Shown here: in pieces, positions 1 to 13,950 of the stretch | How the letters are laid out: every line of letters begins with the position of its first letter | How positions within the stretch are numbered: position 1 is the first letter of the stretch | Source: Trichoplusia ni | Lineage: Eukaryota; Arthropoda; Insecta; Lepidoptera; Noctuidae | Assembly (NCBI RefSeq): GCF_003590095.1 | Contig: NC_039480.1 | Span: forward strand, 6,921,328-6,985,327 | Reading direction: 5' to 3' | DNA: 64,000 nucleotides | The notes under the pieces: generated by a model | Databases searched by the model: none | What the model saw: the letters and a program-made list of their open reading frames with translations, nothing else | What the model was told of the DNA's origin: nothing | Position numbers and translations under genes: made by a program

Positions 1-3000
1 CGTTCCTGAACTTATTCTGATTAAACATGAACGTTTTCGAACGCGACAAAGTTTTATGTCAAATGATTATCATTTTTTTTTTGTTTCCTAAATGACAAAA
101 GTAAACCTCATAGGGTTTCGAAAACCTTTACGATAATAAACATGATTTGTTTTTTTGTTCCTGGAAATTATTTTGAAGCGTATTTTTTTGGGAAATCCTA
201 TAAACACAAAAGTTTTTTAATTACAAAAACTCAAATGAGTTTTGGGAATGTTATGAGAAAAATATAAAGCGATGACTACGAATTACTTCGGATGATATAA
301 ATCTGGGTTCACCAGAATCCCAGTTCTGTCACTTGTAATTTATTTGAGCCTACATGCCTTTTTGTCTTGCTTACCTTCATATATTTTCCTTTTTTTGTCC
401 CGATTTCTGGCCTTCCCTTTGTGCGGTTTCAGTTTCAGTCAAGGTAACCACACTTCTGCACTGCGACTTTTTAACAGAGTTAGAATATAGCGTTTTTACT
501 GATGCAATAAGCAATAACTCAAAGGGGGGTGTGGAATTCCAATATAAACAAAAATCTTTATCTTTAATAGCTTTCTGCATAAATTAGATTTTTATCAGTA
601 AATTTAAATGATCTATAGGACTTGATTAGCATCTTAAACTTACATTAAATCAAAAGTATGTTACTAGTATCAATAACCTCAAAATATCAAAAGGTCATAC
701 AACAATCTGTATTGACCCACAATTTTACAACTTTTTACAATACAAAATCGAAAAAATAATCAATGTTGGTAATAGCAGGCGATAAACAACAGTACTTTGT
801 TTAATTAGTTTATTTTGTGAGTACATAATTTTGTTTAATTACCATTCTTGTGAACTAAGTTTGGCACTTTGGCTCGTCATGGTGCGGTGTAACGAGCGAA
901 ATAGCTTACTAACTGCAATACTGCATCTGAGATTTATTGCAATTAACTTCATTAAAGTATCGATGAGGAAATCGAATATTTAAAATCGTGAAAATATTGC
1001 GGTTTTCGATAAAAACAGTTACCCCATTCAAAATATTTGACAAGGGATTAGTTTTGTGTTTTAAAAAGTCTTTTTTAGTTTTTAAACACATCCTGTGCTA
1101 CAAGTCTCTTATAGCAAAGTAGCTTAAACCGGTAGGCTTGCTTTCGACATAATCGAGAGAGATAACACTGGACAACTAAATATTATAAAAAATAAATAAT
1201 GCAACAGTTTAGTGATTCTTATTTGTCGGTATAGCCCGACTAGTTGCGAACTTAACGAAGTCCTTAATAGTCCGTTTAGTTAAACGTTCTATAATTTAAC
1301 ATTAAGAAAAATTGTATAGTCCTAGAAAACAGAATTCGATAAACCATTTAGATTCAGGGAACCAAATTGGACTGATCGTCTAAGAATGATTTAAGGACTA
1401 GTTTAACATCGTGTAGCTAATCAATTCAATTCATCCATTCAAAAATCACATGTAAATTTTATCAAAATACGAGCGATATCTAACGTTCATATCCGAAATA
1501 GCAACAATCTCAAGGCTATACTTTTTATATTAACGTTAAATTTCAAATATTAGTATACTTACACTCAAATGACACACAACACTCACTCCGTAACTGTACC
1601 CTTTAGTCAGGTAACTATAGTTCGTAACCGAGCACTTGTTGAGCTCTATTTTTCTCACCCCCTACCTTTCCCGGCCTCCTAATTTGCAATTCCCGGGCCT
1701 CCGTTCCCATCCCTTACTCCGTATAGAATCACTTGTAGGAAAACTCCTTAATTCACTTGTTTCATCAAGTTTTGTTTGACGACACCTTACACGGCTGTTT
1801 GTATAGGTTCGGACTCTACTCTGATCTGTCGGAAAAGTATTTTAATTACGTGTCTCAGGATTGAAATCTGTAGTACAGTACATAGTTAAGTTGTATATAC
1901 ATTAATCGTGTGTCTATAACTATATGGAGAAAAAAAAACATTTTGTATGCGAGAAACTGCATAAGTTATATACTCCTTTAAAAATAAAATATAAACAGAA
2001 GAAAATATACATTATTATTTTGTGCGCAAAATAGTAAAATGGTAAAAATATGATAAAACCTATCATGGAAGAGGAAAAAAACAAATCAAGTATTATAAAT
2101 CAGCTATTTAAAAACACATGACTTAAATTAGTTTAAGCTGAGTGAACCAATTCTAATTTAGAACACATTAAGTACTTTTTTAAATTGTTATTTTCTGCAA
2201 TGAATTTTTAATTTGGTATAATATGCCTTGTCATATCACGACGACCACCAAAATATACATATTTCATTCTTCATAACCCTCAAATGATTGCATTGTTTGT
2301 GAATTCCGTGTATACTGTCTTTCCCAATAAAACCTCGATTTCAACATGTAATGATATTCCTATAAATATTTTATTGTAGGTATAACAAATATGACGAAAT
2401 ACATTTGGCAAGCATCCGCGAATTTTACGTGGGATTGTTTATTTCCACAGGAATTCCTGGAAATGTGTTAAATAGTAGTCAGGTTAAAATAACCTTTGAA
2501 CTATAAAATATGAAATTGTTCATTAAAGTGAAAAACGCTCTTTACCAAATTTTTCTTGGATGCAACACAGAGGTTTGATACATTTCGAAAGCAGTGGCAC
2601 ATAAAAGTATTCGTAAAAACATGAAACAAAATCTTATATATACTTCTAAGTATTAATTTTTGTAACAACGTTTGTGTTCTCAACATTTTTCTGTAATATA
2701 ATGTTGAAATCATCAATCAAATCAAATCTCGAGAATTTTCCGCTGACAGAGCAATTTCCAAGGTACTTTTGGCAGCATTCTTACATTACGTATTTTCATC
2801 ACGCGCTCTCCTACTCGTAGAAAATTTATTTCTTTTCTATTATGATTCCTGTACGTTTGGAACTTTGCAATAAAAATCCCATTTACTGATGACAATAAGA
2901 TTCAAGGCTGTATGTAATATATTCGGCAACACGTTCCATTGCGAAGTTATCGTAGACTGAATCGGTGTACTACGCACTCGTTTTGAACTTGGAGTCATTC

Positions 3001-3545
3001 TCGGAGAAAATTTAAGAAAACATGGCGAACACTTTATCCACTTAGCGTGGAGGCAGCGGACCGGGGCAGCAACAGGCGCGCCTATAGCCAGCGCCTCTAC
3101 AGGTATCCCTTATCTTATATAGACTTTCCTTTGTACCAAAGCGTTGAACGAAACGATGACTTTATTTACCCTTTTTGTGTTCTGAAACGAGTGGTAAAAT
3201 GGTTATCAGATTATTCACAAAAACTACGAGAGCGTAAAATTTTCGAATGCAATCAAACAGAGACCGATGTCCTTTTATCATTGTATCGCGCGCTGCTCCG
3301 CTGTTTTGTTTATTATGTATTGATTGGTTTATTGCTTTCGTTCAAAATCGATAGTGGGAGTTGATTGCAATAGATTTCAAGTTCGTAACGACATTCAAAT
3401 GATCACCTCACTTACGCGTTAGTTGCTATTTGAATTATAAATTTTAAAAAAATAATGTTATTGTCGACATGATTTTTTAAACTCATGCATAACAGAAATA
3501 AGATTTCCATTTAACTCTAGCTGAATGAAGCTAATAAATAAACAG
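1..3545. other. Upstream non-coding flank of the GTPase gene
   Basis: AT-rich sequence with no recognised gene, RNA or intact mobile element. A pyrimidine-rich, C-rich patch lies near 1650-1710. A slightly more GC-rich block at about 3010-3110 starts a 105-codon open frame (3047-3364, from a GTG) and contains a weak donor-like CTACAG|GTATCC. It could be a non-coding leader exon, but nothing in it resembles a known protein and its length is within what chance gives here. Confidence 0.5.
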
Positions 3546-3774
3546 TAGTAGGTGTATTGGCGGTGTATTGGCGGTGTCGGGTTGCGGGCAGGCGGCTCGC
3601 GGGCCGCGGCGGCCGGGCGCGCTCGGCGGCACTCGTCCTGCGACCGCCCCGAGCCGCGCACGTCGCGACGCCCTCACCACCCGACAGTACGCGCTTATCG
3701 CCACACGCACTCAACACTGCGTTGTGAAATCGAACTATACCTAGTATGTGCTAAGTGAATTAACGATTGCCAAT
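3546..3774 (+). promoter_or_regulatory. GC-rich island: likely promoter and 5' UTR of the Ras-like gene
   Basis: About 3546-3720 is strikingly GC- and CpG-rich compared with the AT-rich flanks. It opens with a short direct repeat of about 11 bp (GGTGTATTGGC twice). About 55 bp of more ordinary sequence then leads to the start codon at 3775. In insects such an island next to a first coding exon commonly marks a TATA-less promoter or 5' UTR, and I infer that role here. I see no convincing TATA box or initiator, so the transcription start is not placed. Open frames on both strands across the island are by-products of its composition. Confidence 0.5.
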
Positions 3775-3863
3775 ATGAAGGGACGCCACCAGTTCCGACG
3801 CAGATTCAGTCTGCAACCGTCTTTTATGAAAGAGGATCATGAGGAGGAGAGGAGACCTCACAG
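3775..3863 (+). CDS. Ras-like small GTPase, coding exon 1 (N-terminal extension)
   Basis: The exon starts at ATG 3775 and encodes 29 residues plus two bases of codon 30. The peptide is basic then acidic: it begins MKGRHQFRRRFSLQPSF and continues with a run of Glu and Asp before Arg-Arg-Pro-His. Upstream stops and the lack of another in-frame ATG near the island support this start. The donor is CACAG|GTGATG, so the split codon is AG|G. Joining to the acceptor at 25108 restores Arg30 and keeps frame directly into the GTPase exon. This N-terminus precedes the G domain by about 50 residues, longer than in classical Ras, where the P-loop begins near residue 10. The extension has no motif I recognise. 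The exon is supported by frame, phase and its position beside the island, not by transcript data. Confidence 0.8.
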
Positions 3864-6800
3864 GTGATGACTTATTTTGATCAAAGATTTAATTATTATT
3901 TATTTGTAAGTATAAGTGATGAAATAAAAATTAAAAAAATGAATAATCTTATCTAAACTGAGTCCGTAGCAACGTCTACGACGATCGGCCCGTCACGTAG
4001 CGCTACGAAGATGTTTTGTTTGGGTTGCCTACGTGAACAGACAAAATATTAATATTGGACGATATTTTGCCGAGATTGGCGGCTACACTGTTATTATTTT
4101 TTATAGACGTGGCTACGGCCTGGTTTTTATGCTGTGGTTTATTTACATTCGCTAAAGCTTTCCAGTGTTTGTCACAGTTTGTTTAAGATAATCTAATGTG
4201 CGTGTTTGCTCTTTACATCGCTGATAAAATATTAAAATAAACGGCGTGTTTGCGTAGCACATTAATAATTTCATATCATTTATCGTTCGCAAAGTGCGTT
4301 AAGCTCACACGACAAGCCCCATTTTCACAGGAACTCGTTATCTAAGAAAGGGAAGGCAATTTTCTGTAATTTACCTGCATCCCTACTTCACGTTTACAAT
4401 GAGAATTTGGATAAGATCGCGGTGGAAAAATTGATATTCTCGATTTAATCTTTCTGAAGGTACTTTGGTATTAGCTTAGTATCTTAAGGTGTTAAAATCG
4501 TGATTGGTTCTGTACTTGGGCACTTATTTTCTTTTTTGGACAAGGCGGATGGTTTTGTGTTGGATTTTAGTTTGGTGTTTAGTTTAATTAAATTAAACCG
4601 ATTTCGAAACAGTTTGGTTTATGTTTTGTTTTTGTAAACATTCATGAAAAACATATTACTATTTACATTTATGGTAGGTTTTTAAATATCTTTTTATATT
4701 TGTATTTGTTAAATCCTTTTGATATAAATCTATGGAAAATCGCTACAACAGTAGATTATCTGCCCGAAAATAGGTTATTTAATTATTAAAATAACATGAA
4801 AACGTAATTTTAATGCATAGGAGGTTTAAAATACCACTTTTATTTTGAAAATCTAATTTTGTTTGGTTAAAGTAAGATCTTGTTTTATATGTTAGAAGAA
4901 AATAAAGTCCGAGTAAAGCTGCTAGGATATATTTTTAAGTTTAGAACATGCCCGATGAAAATATTTAACCTAGACGAGAATAGACGACCGTTCTAGACCT
5001 CAGGATGTCTTGAAATCAACATTACTATCTCATATAATACAGAAAACTTAATACGTAGCTTAAATACTAAAAAGTTTATTGCATTTCATAAAAGCCACAA
5101 ATATCTTAAAAACCTTTATGGACCTTCGCTTGAATATTGACAACCCAACTTTAGGAAATCTAATAATATTTTTTTCATATTGACAATTTAATAAAATGGG
5201 TATGTACAGGTTAAAACATTATAAACTATAAAAAAAATACAGCTGCCAAAAAAAATATCCATAAAATTGCTTTCGCAATAGAAAAAGAATTCTGCTTAAG
5301 GATTTAAAGAACAAATTCTATATTATTATAACTTTCGTGGACCGGATTCATAATTATTTATTTAAAAACGGATTACTCACATGTATTTATCGGTATCGCC
5401 TCTAGTCTCAGACTCCACCGGGGTCCTTCAGCATGAGCTGACGCGGCGGCGGGGCCGCCGATAGATATGCTTGACTATATTAAAATTTACTCTATTAACC
5501 TCAAAGTATAATCAAAATATTCAATTAAGGCTTAACTTAATAGAACAGTAGCGTTTCAGATGTGGAAGCGTACATTACAAGGAGTTTCTCTTTCAAAACT
5601 GCAATAATATATTACAATCAACGGTTTTTCTTCCGAAAATACAGTAATATAATTTAAGATGGTCTCCTGTCCTTAAGAATATGATTTCAGATATAGGTTT
5701 TTTTACAATAAAAATAAAATGAATAAGCTTCCTCTCTTCTAAAACAACTTATGTGCTGTGCCCAAGGGTCCATGTTATGATGTTTTTATAAGTAATACCT
5801 AAAAATACATATGGAATGCAATAAAAGTATTGAGTATTGAGTTTTAAGTTATCTGTCTACATATTTATATTAATAAAAACAGTCAGTCTCCACCCTATCT
5901 CGCCTAACAAGATTCCTATCAATTTATCCAGATTCTGCCGTATTTGAGAGTTGCGAAGCGACTGTCAATGACGTGACCTTTTCTTCTACAGGAAAGTTTC
6001 ATTAAAAACATTGTTTATTTTTTTATCTTCTCTAAGATTTCTTGATATTGCTATAGTTATGAAAAGTTGCGATTTTCGGATTTCCCTTTTGTAGTTAATC
6101 GTTTTGGAAAAACAATGTTTTAAAAACAATTAGCCCTTTGAGGAATACCCTTAATAATTATCACAACATAAATAATTAAAAAAAAATGATTGTTTTAATT
6201 CACCAACTCAAAAATCTGAAATATTTACTAGTTGTCTTCGAACAATCGAATATTTATTAGACATATTCATAGAAAGAGAAAAACAAGACCAAACAAATAA
6301 AACGAGAAAAAATGTGGAGGAAAAAAATGAAAATACTCTCTTAAACTGTTTTGTCCAATGGTACTATTTTTCGTACTTAATGGCCCGAACGGCAACCAAG
6401 GAGAATCTGCTTGAAAGGATACTGGTTCACATGTTTAAGATAACTAGCACTAGCAAGACTGAATTTGAGATAGTTTTTTTGCTTTTTTTGCTCCCAGGGT
6501 CATGAAAAACCTTCAAACCCCAGTCTAACAAACACTATCAGTTTTTACCTTAATCACATTTTTAGAACACGTATTTATAAGACATAACTTTTAATAAGCA
6601 TTAAATACCACTATAAAACTCCTAACAAGCGACTGAAACTAGTATAAAACCGTGGCGTACATGACTTTTAAGAAATGACGTCGTAGCAATAAACACTTGA
6701 AGCATTTCTTTTATGACTGCGAAGTCGAATGACCCGGAGCTATACAATAGACGATGTGTCAGCAAAAAATACTATTATACGGAGAACTGCTCGATTTATG

Positions 6801-8059
6801 TGAATAGAGGCGGGGTTCTTTTGAGGGGACTTGACACTACCTCATTGAAGCGAAATTAACACATATTTGTGATTCACATCCCTGCTCTATCTTTATAAAA
6901 TATCAGTAGGTTTTCTGATTTGACTCAGAGTCATATTTCGTGGAAATGTGTGGCAATGTTCTTTTTTTATTTTAGAGTATATTTAACAATATACTAGAAA
7001 GCTTTTATGTTTTGTCTCTATCTATGTTTTCCATCAGTTTACGATAAGAGCTAACAAGAAATACTGTTAATTATTCTGCGCATACACATAACCCACGCTT
7101 ATTAAATACTTGGCAGCTCTATTTTCGCTTATCGAGCATTTCGATCTTAATTTACAGCTATTTTCAAGCAGCAGCTATAGGTTCTAAGCATTAAAACCTT
7201 CCTATATCATTTGCGAGGTTGGTTGGAAAAATAAACGGCAATACGCACCAGATTTCATAACCGATAGCTCTACACTCACGTTTATCGTCTATCGACCGCC
7301 ATAAAATTACCATTTATAAAAATAAGTAATTGTGCCATGTTTTAGGTTATTGCTTGTTGAGAGGTGTGGCGAGCAATGTACCCCATAAACTATGAATATT
7401 ATACCCATTAGCTGCCAGGTTTGTTTAAATAGAGTTCGAAAATAAGGAAAATTGTAGAGTTCGCTTTATTATAAGGTGTAGGGTTTTTTCCATGTTTCTG
7501 TGTTATGTACTCAGGTATAATAGGTCTTTTTGTCGTGAATGTCATGTATGATTAATGGATTATATATTCTTATGTTCAGAAAATATCGGGTCTGCGAAGG
7601 TGAAGGCCTGAAATAATTCAACATTCTGTTAGAAATATGTATTGAGCAGAATTTTGTTCATTTTTATCAATTTTGACCAAAGTCTTTTTTAAATTTATTA
7701 ATCTTTACAATAAACATATGGCTTAGATCGCTCGACCATGTTTTTTCATTTCTGTATGTTAATTATGCATTTTCCACTTTTGCTACAAAAGTAAAAGTCA
7801 TCAACCTTCAATTTAGACACATATACGTACGACTGGTAGAGAATCCCTACGACATTAAGTCCACCTCTGTACAACTTGTGCATAAAGAAAAAAAATAAAA
7901 TAAATAAATACGTATAGATTTGACTAAACATTCATCTAAATAAAGCGAAACTTTCAGGTTATATTGAGTGGCCACTGAACGATTCGGGCTCTTATCGTTC
8001 ACGCTATCTTGGACACAAGATAACAGTGATAAAAGTACGCAATCGTGCAGCCAGTGTGT

Positions 8060-8178
8060 TATATATACAGCTATACCTATACGTGTTTGTGAATCACCTG
8101 AATAGTTGGACTTATTTCAAAACTACAGCTTTCAGCGTAACATGAAAACGTTGATAATAATTTTAGTTTTGTATTCAG
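8060..8178 (+). promoter_or_regulatory. Candidate TATA promoter and signal-peptide first exon nested in intron 1
   Basis: A TATATATA at 8060-8067 is followed about 75 bp later by ATG 8142, giving MKTLIIILVLYS. This is a short basic start plus a hydrophobic stretch typical of an insect signal peptide. It ends at a donor-like TTCAG|GTGTAT (exon end 8178, phase 1). Small secreted and cuticular proteins of insects often have a tiny first exon of this shape. A possible second exon lies at 10974. Everything beyond the sequence pattern is inference, and a chance arrangement is quite possible. Confidence 0.25.
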
Positions 8179-8756
8179 GTGTATGTTTTTGTTTTCTACT
8201 TTATTTAGGTGTATACTTTTGAAGATTTAAGAATATTATGTTGATTAGTATTTTAAAACATTGCGTCATTAGCATACATGAATTTGTTTTAATGTTTGTA
8301 ATTTTCAAATAGATTCCTGCTGAATGAATCTACTTATCGGCAATAAGAATATTTTAAAGTATTAAAATTAAAGGTCAGTTATTCAACTTAGGCAACTTTT
8401 TTATTACCATGTTTTGAACGTAAAAATAAAAACACAAATTGCGCTGTGTAGAGTAGAATTGGCACCTTACAACACAGCAAGCTGTCCAAGTCATGAAATA
8501 TATGATAATTTTCATTTATTTGTTTTTTTCTAACAAAATAAAAACAGTAAGTCTAATATTTTCTGATCCTTAATTACAAGCCGCTACTTGTAAGTAAATA
8601 TATAACACCATTCTTGAAGTATTAATCAAACTCATTTATCACATAGCATACGTAACACACATTTAAAAAGTCAACTTTGTCCAGTAATACTTGGCGTCTC
8701 CATGTCTCTATTGCGCTGGGACTCAATACGTATTTGTTTTAGATTAGTTTAGCACA

Positions 8757-8860
8757 ATACCACCTCTAAAAGAAGAGCGAAAGAGATGCCGCGCTACGAA
8801 GTGTATCGTTGCATCTCCCTTCCACATTGGAAGCAGTACTACCGTAGTGCCCTGAACTAA
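8757..8860. repeat. Hairpin MITE-like repeat, copy A
   Basis: The core at 8777-8825 is an imperfect inverted repeat: GCGAAAGAGATGCCGCGCTAC against a right arm ending GCATCTCCCTTCCAC. The left edge reads ATACCACCTCT, the same motif as the copy at 11511. Related copies lie at 9355, 11511 and 41136. Ends are approximate. Confidence 0.5.
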
Positions 8861-9354
8861 TTTTAACATTGAGCTTTGTTTTTTCTCGTTGTTTATGTGC
8901 CAATAGTTTTTAAATAACATCCGTGTTTGCTCTAAAACAAGTTCAAAATTTGAGATTAGGGGTCTGAGTATCGTAGATGAAGCTATTGTAATAGATTCTT
9001 TTAGTTCTTTTGTTTGATTTCAATAATAGATTCTGATGCATTTTATTGTATTTATCTTTTTTTGGCTTGCCAATTATTGACTGTCGTAAATAGGTTTTTC
9101 TGACTTAGCAAAGAATTCTTTATTCTATAATTAGCAAGATATTTGATTTTTTTTTAGAAAAAATGAAGCTATTCATCGCTTTTGAACTAAAAAATTATCT
9201 TCTGCAAACCAGACACAAAAATACTTCGGCATTGTAACTCAAAAATAAAATTCAGTTCTTTTAACTAAAAAGCTAAATAAACACCGCTACGCATGCTGCA
9301 TGGTCGTACTGAATTCACAATATGTAAAAGCCTTTCTATTTGACATATTGTTTG

Positions 9355-9465
9355 GGCCCACCACCACTTCAAGAGAGTGCGATGCCTACAAATGGAAAGA
9401 GACAGCGCTCTACAAACCGTAGTGGCATCTCCCTTCCACGTTTGCATTAATGTTACTGTACAATC
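9355..9465. repeat. Hairpin MITE-like repeat, copy B
   Basis: The core at 9393-9439 pairs TGGAAAGAGACAGCGCTCTAC with GTAGTGGCATCTCCCTTCCA. The left flank GCCCACCACCACTTC resembles the edges of the other copies. The element is non-coding and non-autonomous, and its ends are approximate. Confidence 0.5.
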
Positions 9466-10973
9466 ACTGTTCTAGTTTCGACGGGACTGTCGGTCGCAGC
9501 CCTTAGTTACACCAAATTGCCACAAGTGCTCACAAAGGGGAGCTTTTAAGTCCAAAGTCAGAGGTGAAATACAATTTTTGAAATGTGAAAGCTGAAAATA
9601 TTTTGCGTACTTTTATGCCAAGTGCCTTTAACAGGATTCCTTTAAAACCTGGCGCAGAGAAATGTTAAAAAGAATATGATAAGTTCTATAGTTGATATTA
9701 CTTTAACCATAATTTGCCCAGATTTGTACACTGGGAGCCTTTATTAGTGATCATATTTTATTGAAGAAATTTTTTAAGCAATATGTATGTGGACCGATAA
9801 AGTTAAATTGCTATCGTCAAAAGGACAAGAAAAAAGGAGTTATCATCATTTCATATCGTCTCAAATTAACAATTAGTAAAACATGTTTTTTAAATTAAAA
9901 ACTTTTTGCGAATAAGAAATGAAGCTAGTTTTAACTTGATCATGAAATGCATAATTAGTTTGTGCAATGAACAGAAGTTTCCTTCACGGCATAAACTTGA
10001 AACAGTGATCGATTATCTAAGCAGCTCAAATAAATATAATTAGTTAACTTTTGCAGTAAACATATTAACTGTATACTTACTACTGGTTACTAATTACTTA
10101 TACTCTGTGTGTAAGTGTTGTTTACGGTCTTTAGATCCTAAAATGTATTTTTTTTGCTGTCTAATTGGCTTGTCATTGAAGCAAAAGAAATCAATGCAAG
10201 CACCGAGTTTTTTTGCATGTAGGTATATCTAAAATAATAAATTCTACATTGTCTCGGGTCTGGGTGTTTGTGGTACCTTCGTTGTATCTGAATTCCATAA
10301 CACAAGTGCTTTAGCAACTTACTTTGGGATCAGAACAATGCATGTGATGTTGTCCGCATTATTTATTATTATTAAAAAAAATAAAATTTAATTTTTTAGC
10401 GAAACAATACTACAAGTCACTAAATAAAAAGTAAAAACTATTTTTATGGTTTATTTCCTACAAGTTTATCTACGTAAAATAAATCACTGACTTCTTTGCA
10501 AGTCTCTAAAGTGCTGCGCTGTCAGCATTATGTGTCACGGGTTTCAAGAGGAAATAAAAACAAATGAAGATCAAATACCAACTCGGAACACTTTACACGT
10601 CAAACTAATTATCAAATAAACATTGTAAAAGAAAACCTCTTTGGAAAGGCAAGGAGGTTGACAAGGTGCAAAGAAAGAAAAAAAAACGAACGCAATGAAA
10701 AAAGGCAAAAGGAATAGAAACAATTGAAGGTCTGGCATTGAAAAGACAACAATGAGTAACATCTACAAGTACTTGGCGTGTTAATGAGGCCTCCTTTTAT
10801 CGCTTTTCCTTTCCTTTTGAATGTTGAATGGCCAAGCAACACATTGACTGTTCACTATACGTACATTGTATGAGTATGTGAGACGGAAACTATTGATACG
10901 AGTTTAGACCTTCATTCAGCTGTTTTGTCAAGGTCTAATTAATTGTGCAATATATTCTTGTTTTTTCTAACAG

Positions 10974-11086
10974 CTACGGCTTTAAGTCTGGTGTCTTTCA
11001 AACCTTTTATCATTAAAATTTCCGCATTTCTAACTTTAACATTGAAAAATTATAAAGTGCAACACGGGTCTTCACTTCGAACTTAA
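10974..11086 (+). other. Speculative second exon of the nested secreted-peptide model
   Basis: A strong acceptor (CTTGTTTTTTCTAACAG) ends at 10973. Joining it in phase 1 to the exon ending at 8178 gives MKTLIIILVLYSATALSL, a complete signal peptide with an Ala-x-Ala site. The frame continues about 30 residues to TAA at 11084-11086, for a total of 49 residues. No cysteine pattern, repeat or known peptide motif is visible in the mature part, and no clear AATAAA follows closely. It may be coincidence. Confidence 0.15.
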
Positions 11087-11510
11087 TTCTTCTAAATGTT
11101 CTTTTTTAAGGAAAGAAAGAGCTTTTATTTAAAAATCCTTTGTATGTAACTTTGTTCCGACTCTAGGGGGTTATGTTGTGGCGAATCAGTGCTCCTGTAA
11201 GCATTTTCCATCTTCGGCATAGCAGTTTTTAGTCATGCGTGCAAAATTTCAGTTCTTATAAATTTCGGTGGCTAAATTTCATGACAGCTAAAAAAAGGTG
11301 AAAGTAAATAATAGCTTATAATTAGAGCTTGTGATAATTAAACACAGTACAATACTATTTAGCAGACCACTTACTGAAATAAAAACTTCACAAACTGCTT
11401 TGTTAATCTATCATTTGACCCAAAAACCTTTAATATATTCCATGTTAACTCCACTACGAGACATGTTCGTGACAACTGCTGTAGTTTTACGCTTGAGATC
11501 GGGAGCTTAA

Positions 11511-11622
11511 ATACCACCTCTGGAAGTACGACTAGTGTGGAAGAGAGACGCCAATCTACGCCTTGTAGAGTGCTGTCCCGCTTCCACAACTCAATAGTAT
11601 TAGTGAGACGTGGTGGTAGGCC
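11511..11622. repeat. Hairpin MITE-like repeat, copy C (best preserved)
   Basis: The core at 11537-11587 begins GTGGAAGAGAGACGCC and ends GTCCCGCTTCCAC, an imperfect snap-back. The outer ends are ATACCACCTCT on the left and GTGGTGGTAGGCC on the right, whose complement GGCCTACCACCAC matches the start of the copy at 41136. The whole unit is about 110 bp, so this is a foldback or MITE structure rather than a gene. Confidence 0.55.
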
Positions 11623-13950
11623 AAAGGAACTAATTATACTGTTTGACACACAGACATTTGACCGGGCAAACCGTACATAAACCTAGATCTACACGAAAGC
11701 CAGGAATTTGTAGAAAGATTAACTGGTTCCCAACATAAATCTTAAAAGCAAGTAAACAGATGTAGAGGATATATCTTACTTGTCAAGTTGATTTGTAGGA
11801 TATAGATGTTTTAGTGATAAAAAATTAAAATACGAATGACTTTACCGGTATTACGACAGTTTTTGCCGTTGCTTTGCCAGCGTGGATTTCGATTAGTTCT
11901 GGATACAAACAGAAACATCTCCCATTAATCTCTCTCTGACGCAGTTAGATATTATGTGGTAATTCAGAGTATCAGCTAATTTTAAACCAAATTTCTTCAA
12001 AATACGTAAAATCGTTTGAAATAGAAAGCCTCAATTCAGCCTCAATACATCAATATACAGATTCATATATTTTTCAAACGGTCCTGTTTTTCTGATTACT
12101 GGGATAAAGTAAGGCAGGGATATTTAGAGATAATTTGGTTAGGAAAGTTCTCAACAAATCAGCTTTTCAAAATCTCGCTTACCGATATCGATTTTTCTTA
12201 TAACACCAACATATAAATTATTCACATAACAGTACAGCGTTCAAAACTTCTGAATCTCTCGATAAAACATTCCGAGCGATTGTTTTGGGCCGGCATTCCG
12301 CAGCAAATCTCTTAAATAATAACGCTCCGAGATGAGCGAAATGAATGATCTGTGAACCAAATGAACGTTGGCCTCCGGAGACGTGACAGGAAAGAATTTG
12401 AGAACAACCGTGCGTATTTAAACCTCCTTTTTGGAAACTTTTTCGTACAATCATGAAAATAAATGTAGATGAATATGACTAGGTGGTTGAAGGTTCTTAT
12501 TTTGATGGAATATATTTCTAAAGGCGGAGATTATTTGTGATGTCCTGAAGTATGATAGTTTCACAGTTTCATGACTGTAGAGGCTAGATAATTTTATCTC
12601 TTCATTATAAGAACGGGTTCTATTATGTATTGTGATTTAAGGTTTGCATAGCTGGCCAAAAATGTGAAGTTTGAGTTTAAACTGCTGTATCTTGTAACTT
12701 GTTAAACCTAAGTCCTACATATTATTAAGTGATAATTGCGACTCTGTTATTAATTAAATATATGAGTTGAAATAATTAAGAAAAAAACATTATAAAAACA
12801 CGTAGTCTTGAATAAATGGATTTGTAAATCAAATCGTCTTGTAGAGAAAGAAATTGTCCCCAAGAGTGAAATAACAAGTGATTAAAACTGTGCGCTGAAG
12901 ACGAACTCGATTGCTCTAAATTGTACTGCGAGGACCAGTTTTCCAAAGACTAGAATAATCTGAACCTGACGGGATAGTTAAACTTGTATAATATGAAAAA
13001 GTAATTTAAAAAAAATACTCCCACGCCAAGGAATTTAATCCGGTGTCAGTCACTCCGACACAGATCAAACTGTACTTTTCCTACGCGAAACTGGGTTGTT
13101 TGTGTATAGTTTTTACAGCATATTTTTGCCTAAGAGACAATGTAAATTGTTGACAGATGTAATTTGGAAACCGTGTTTGTAATAGACTAGCTACGCCCCG
13201 CGCATTCATTCACGTTTATCACTTAAAACTAAACATAACGTTTTACAAAAAATTTAATATCCAACAGGGCAATATGTTTCGAAATAGACCCGAGTAGTTT
13301 CTGTGTTTTTCACGTTAAACCAAACAAACAAACTCTTCAGCTGTTTAAAGTATATTTATTGGTATAGACTAAGAACAGGTCAGACATTCTCTTAATATAT
13401 TTACCGGATCATAAAATCAAAACCGTCTTTTACTTAACCAAGAACAATAATACTAAGTTATTGCAAGTACCAATTAAAACGCATATAAAAATAACGTCAC
13501 ATTCAGTTCAATACGTTATAAACTAGTAATACAGATTCTTGGAAATCTCATAAACTACCGAATATCTCCGTACAGGCTTACAGGAATATACGCTGCCCGG
13601 AATCCGGTCAGAGGCGAAACCTTAATAACCGAACTGTATCTAGATCCGATCCATCACGCTTCTGCACCTAAATCTGAACGAGACCTCCCCATGACCTGTG
13701 TCGACGTGACTGTTAATTAACAAGAAGAAATATAGCTTCTGTATTCTCAGAATATTTTATTTTTATTATGTGCTTTAACTATATAGATATAGAGCTGTTT
13801 TCTTACTGTACAGATGTAATACGAAAGTATCTGGGCATGGTGGTTGTAGAAAACTATGGAAGTAGACGTCATCATCATTATTGATAAAGATATTGATATT
13901 AATTCAGGGAAATTTCTTAGTGGTATTCTCGAAAAAGTTCATTTTTATGT

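Noticed and set aside
3047..3364. 105-codon frame upstream of exon 1
   Set aside because: It begins at a GTG, has no recognised domain, is of chance length, and lies in the presumed promoter or leader region.
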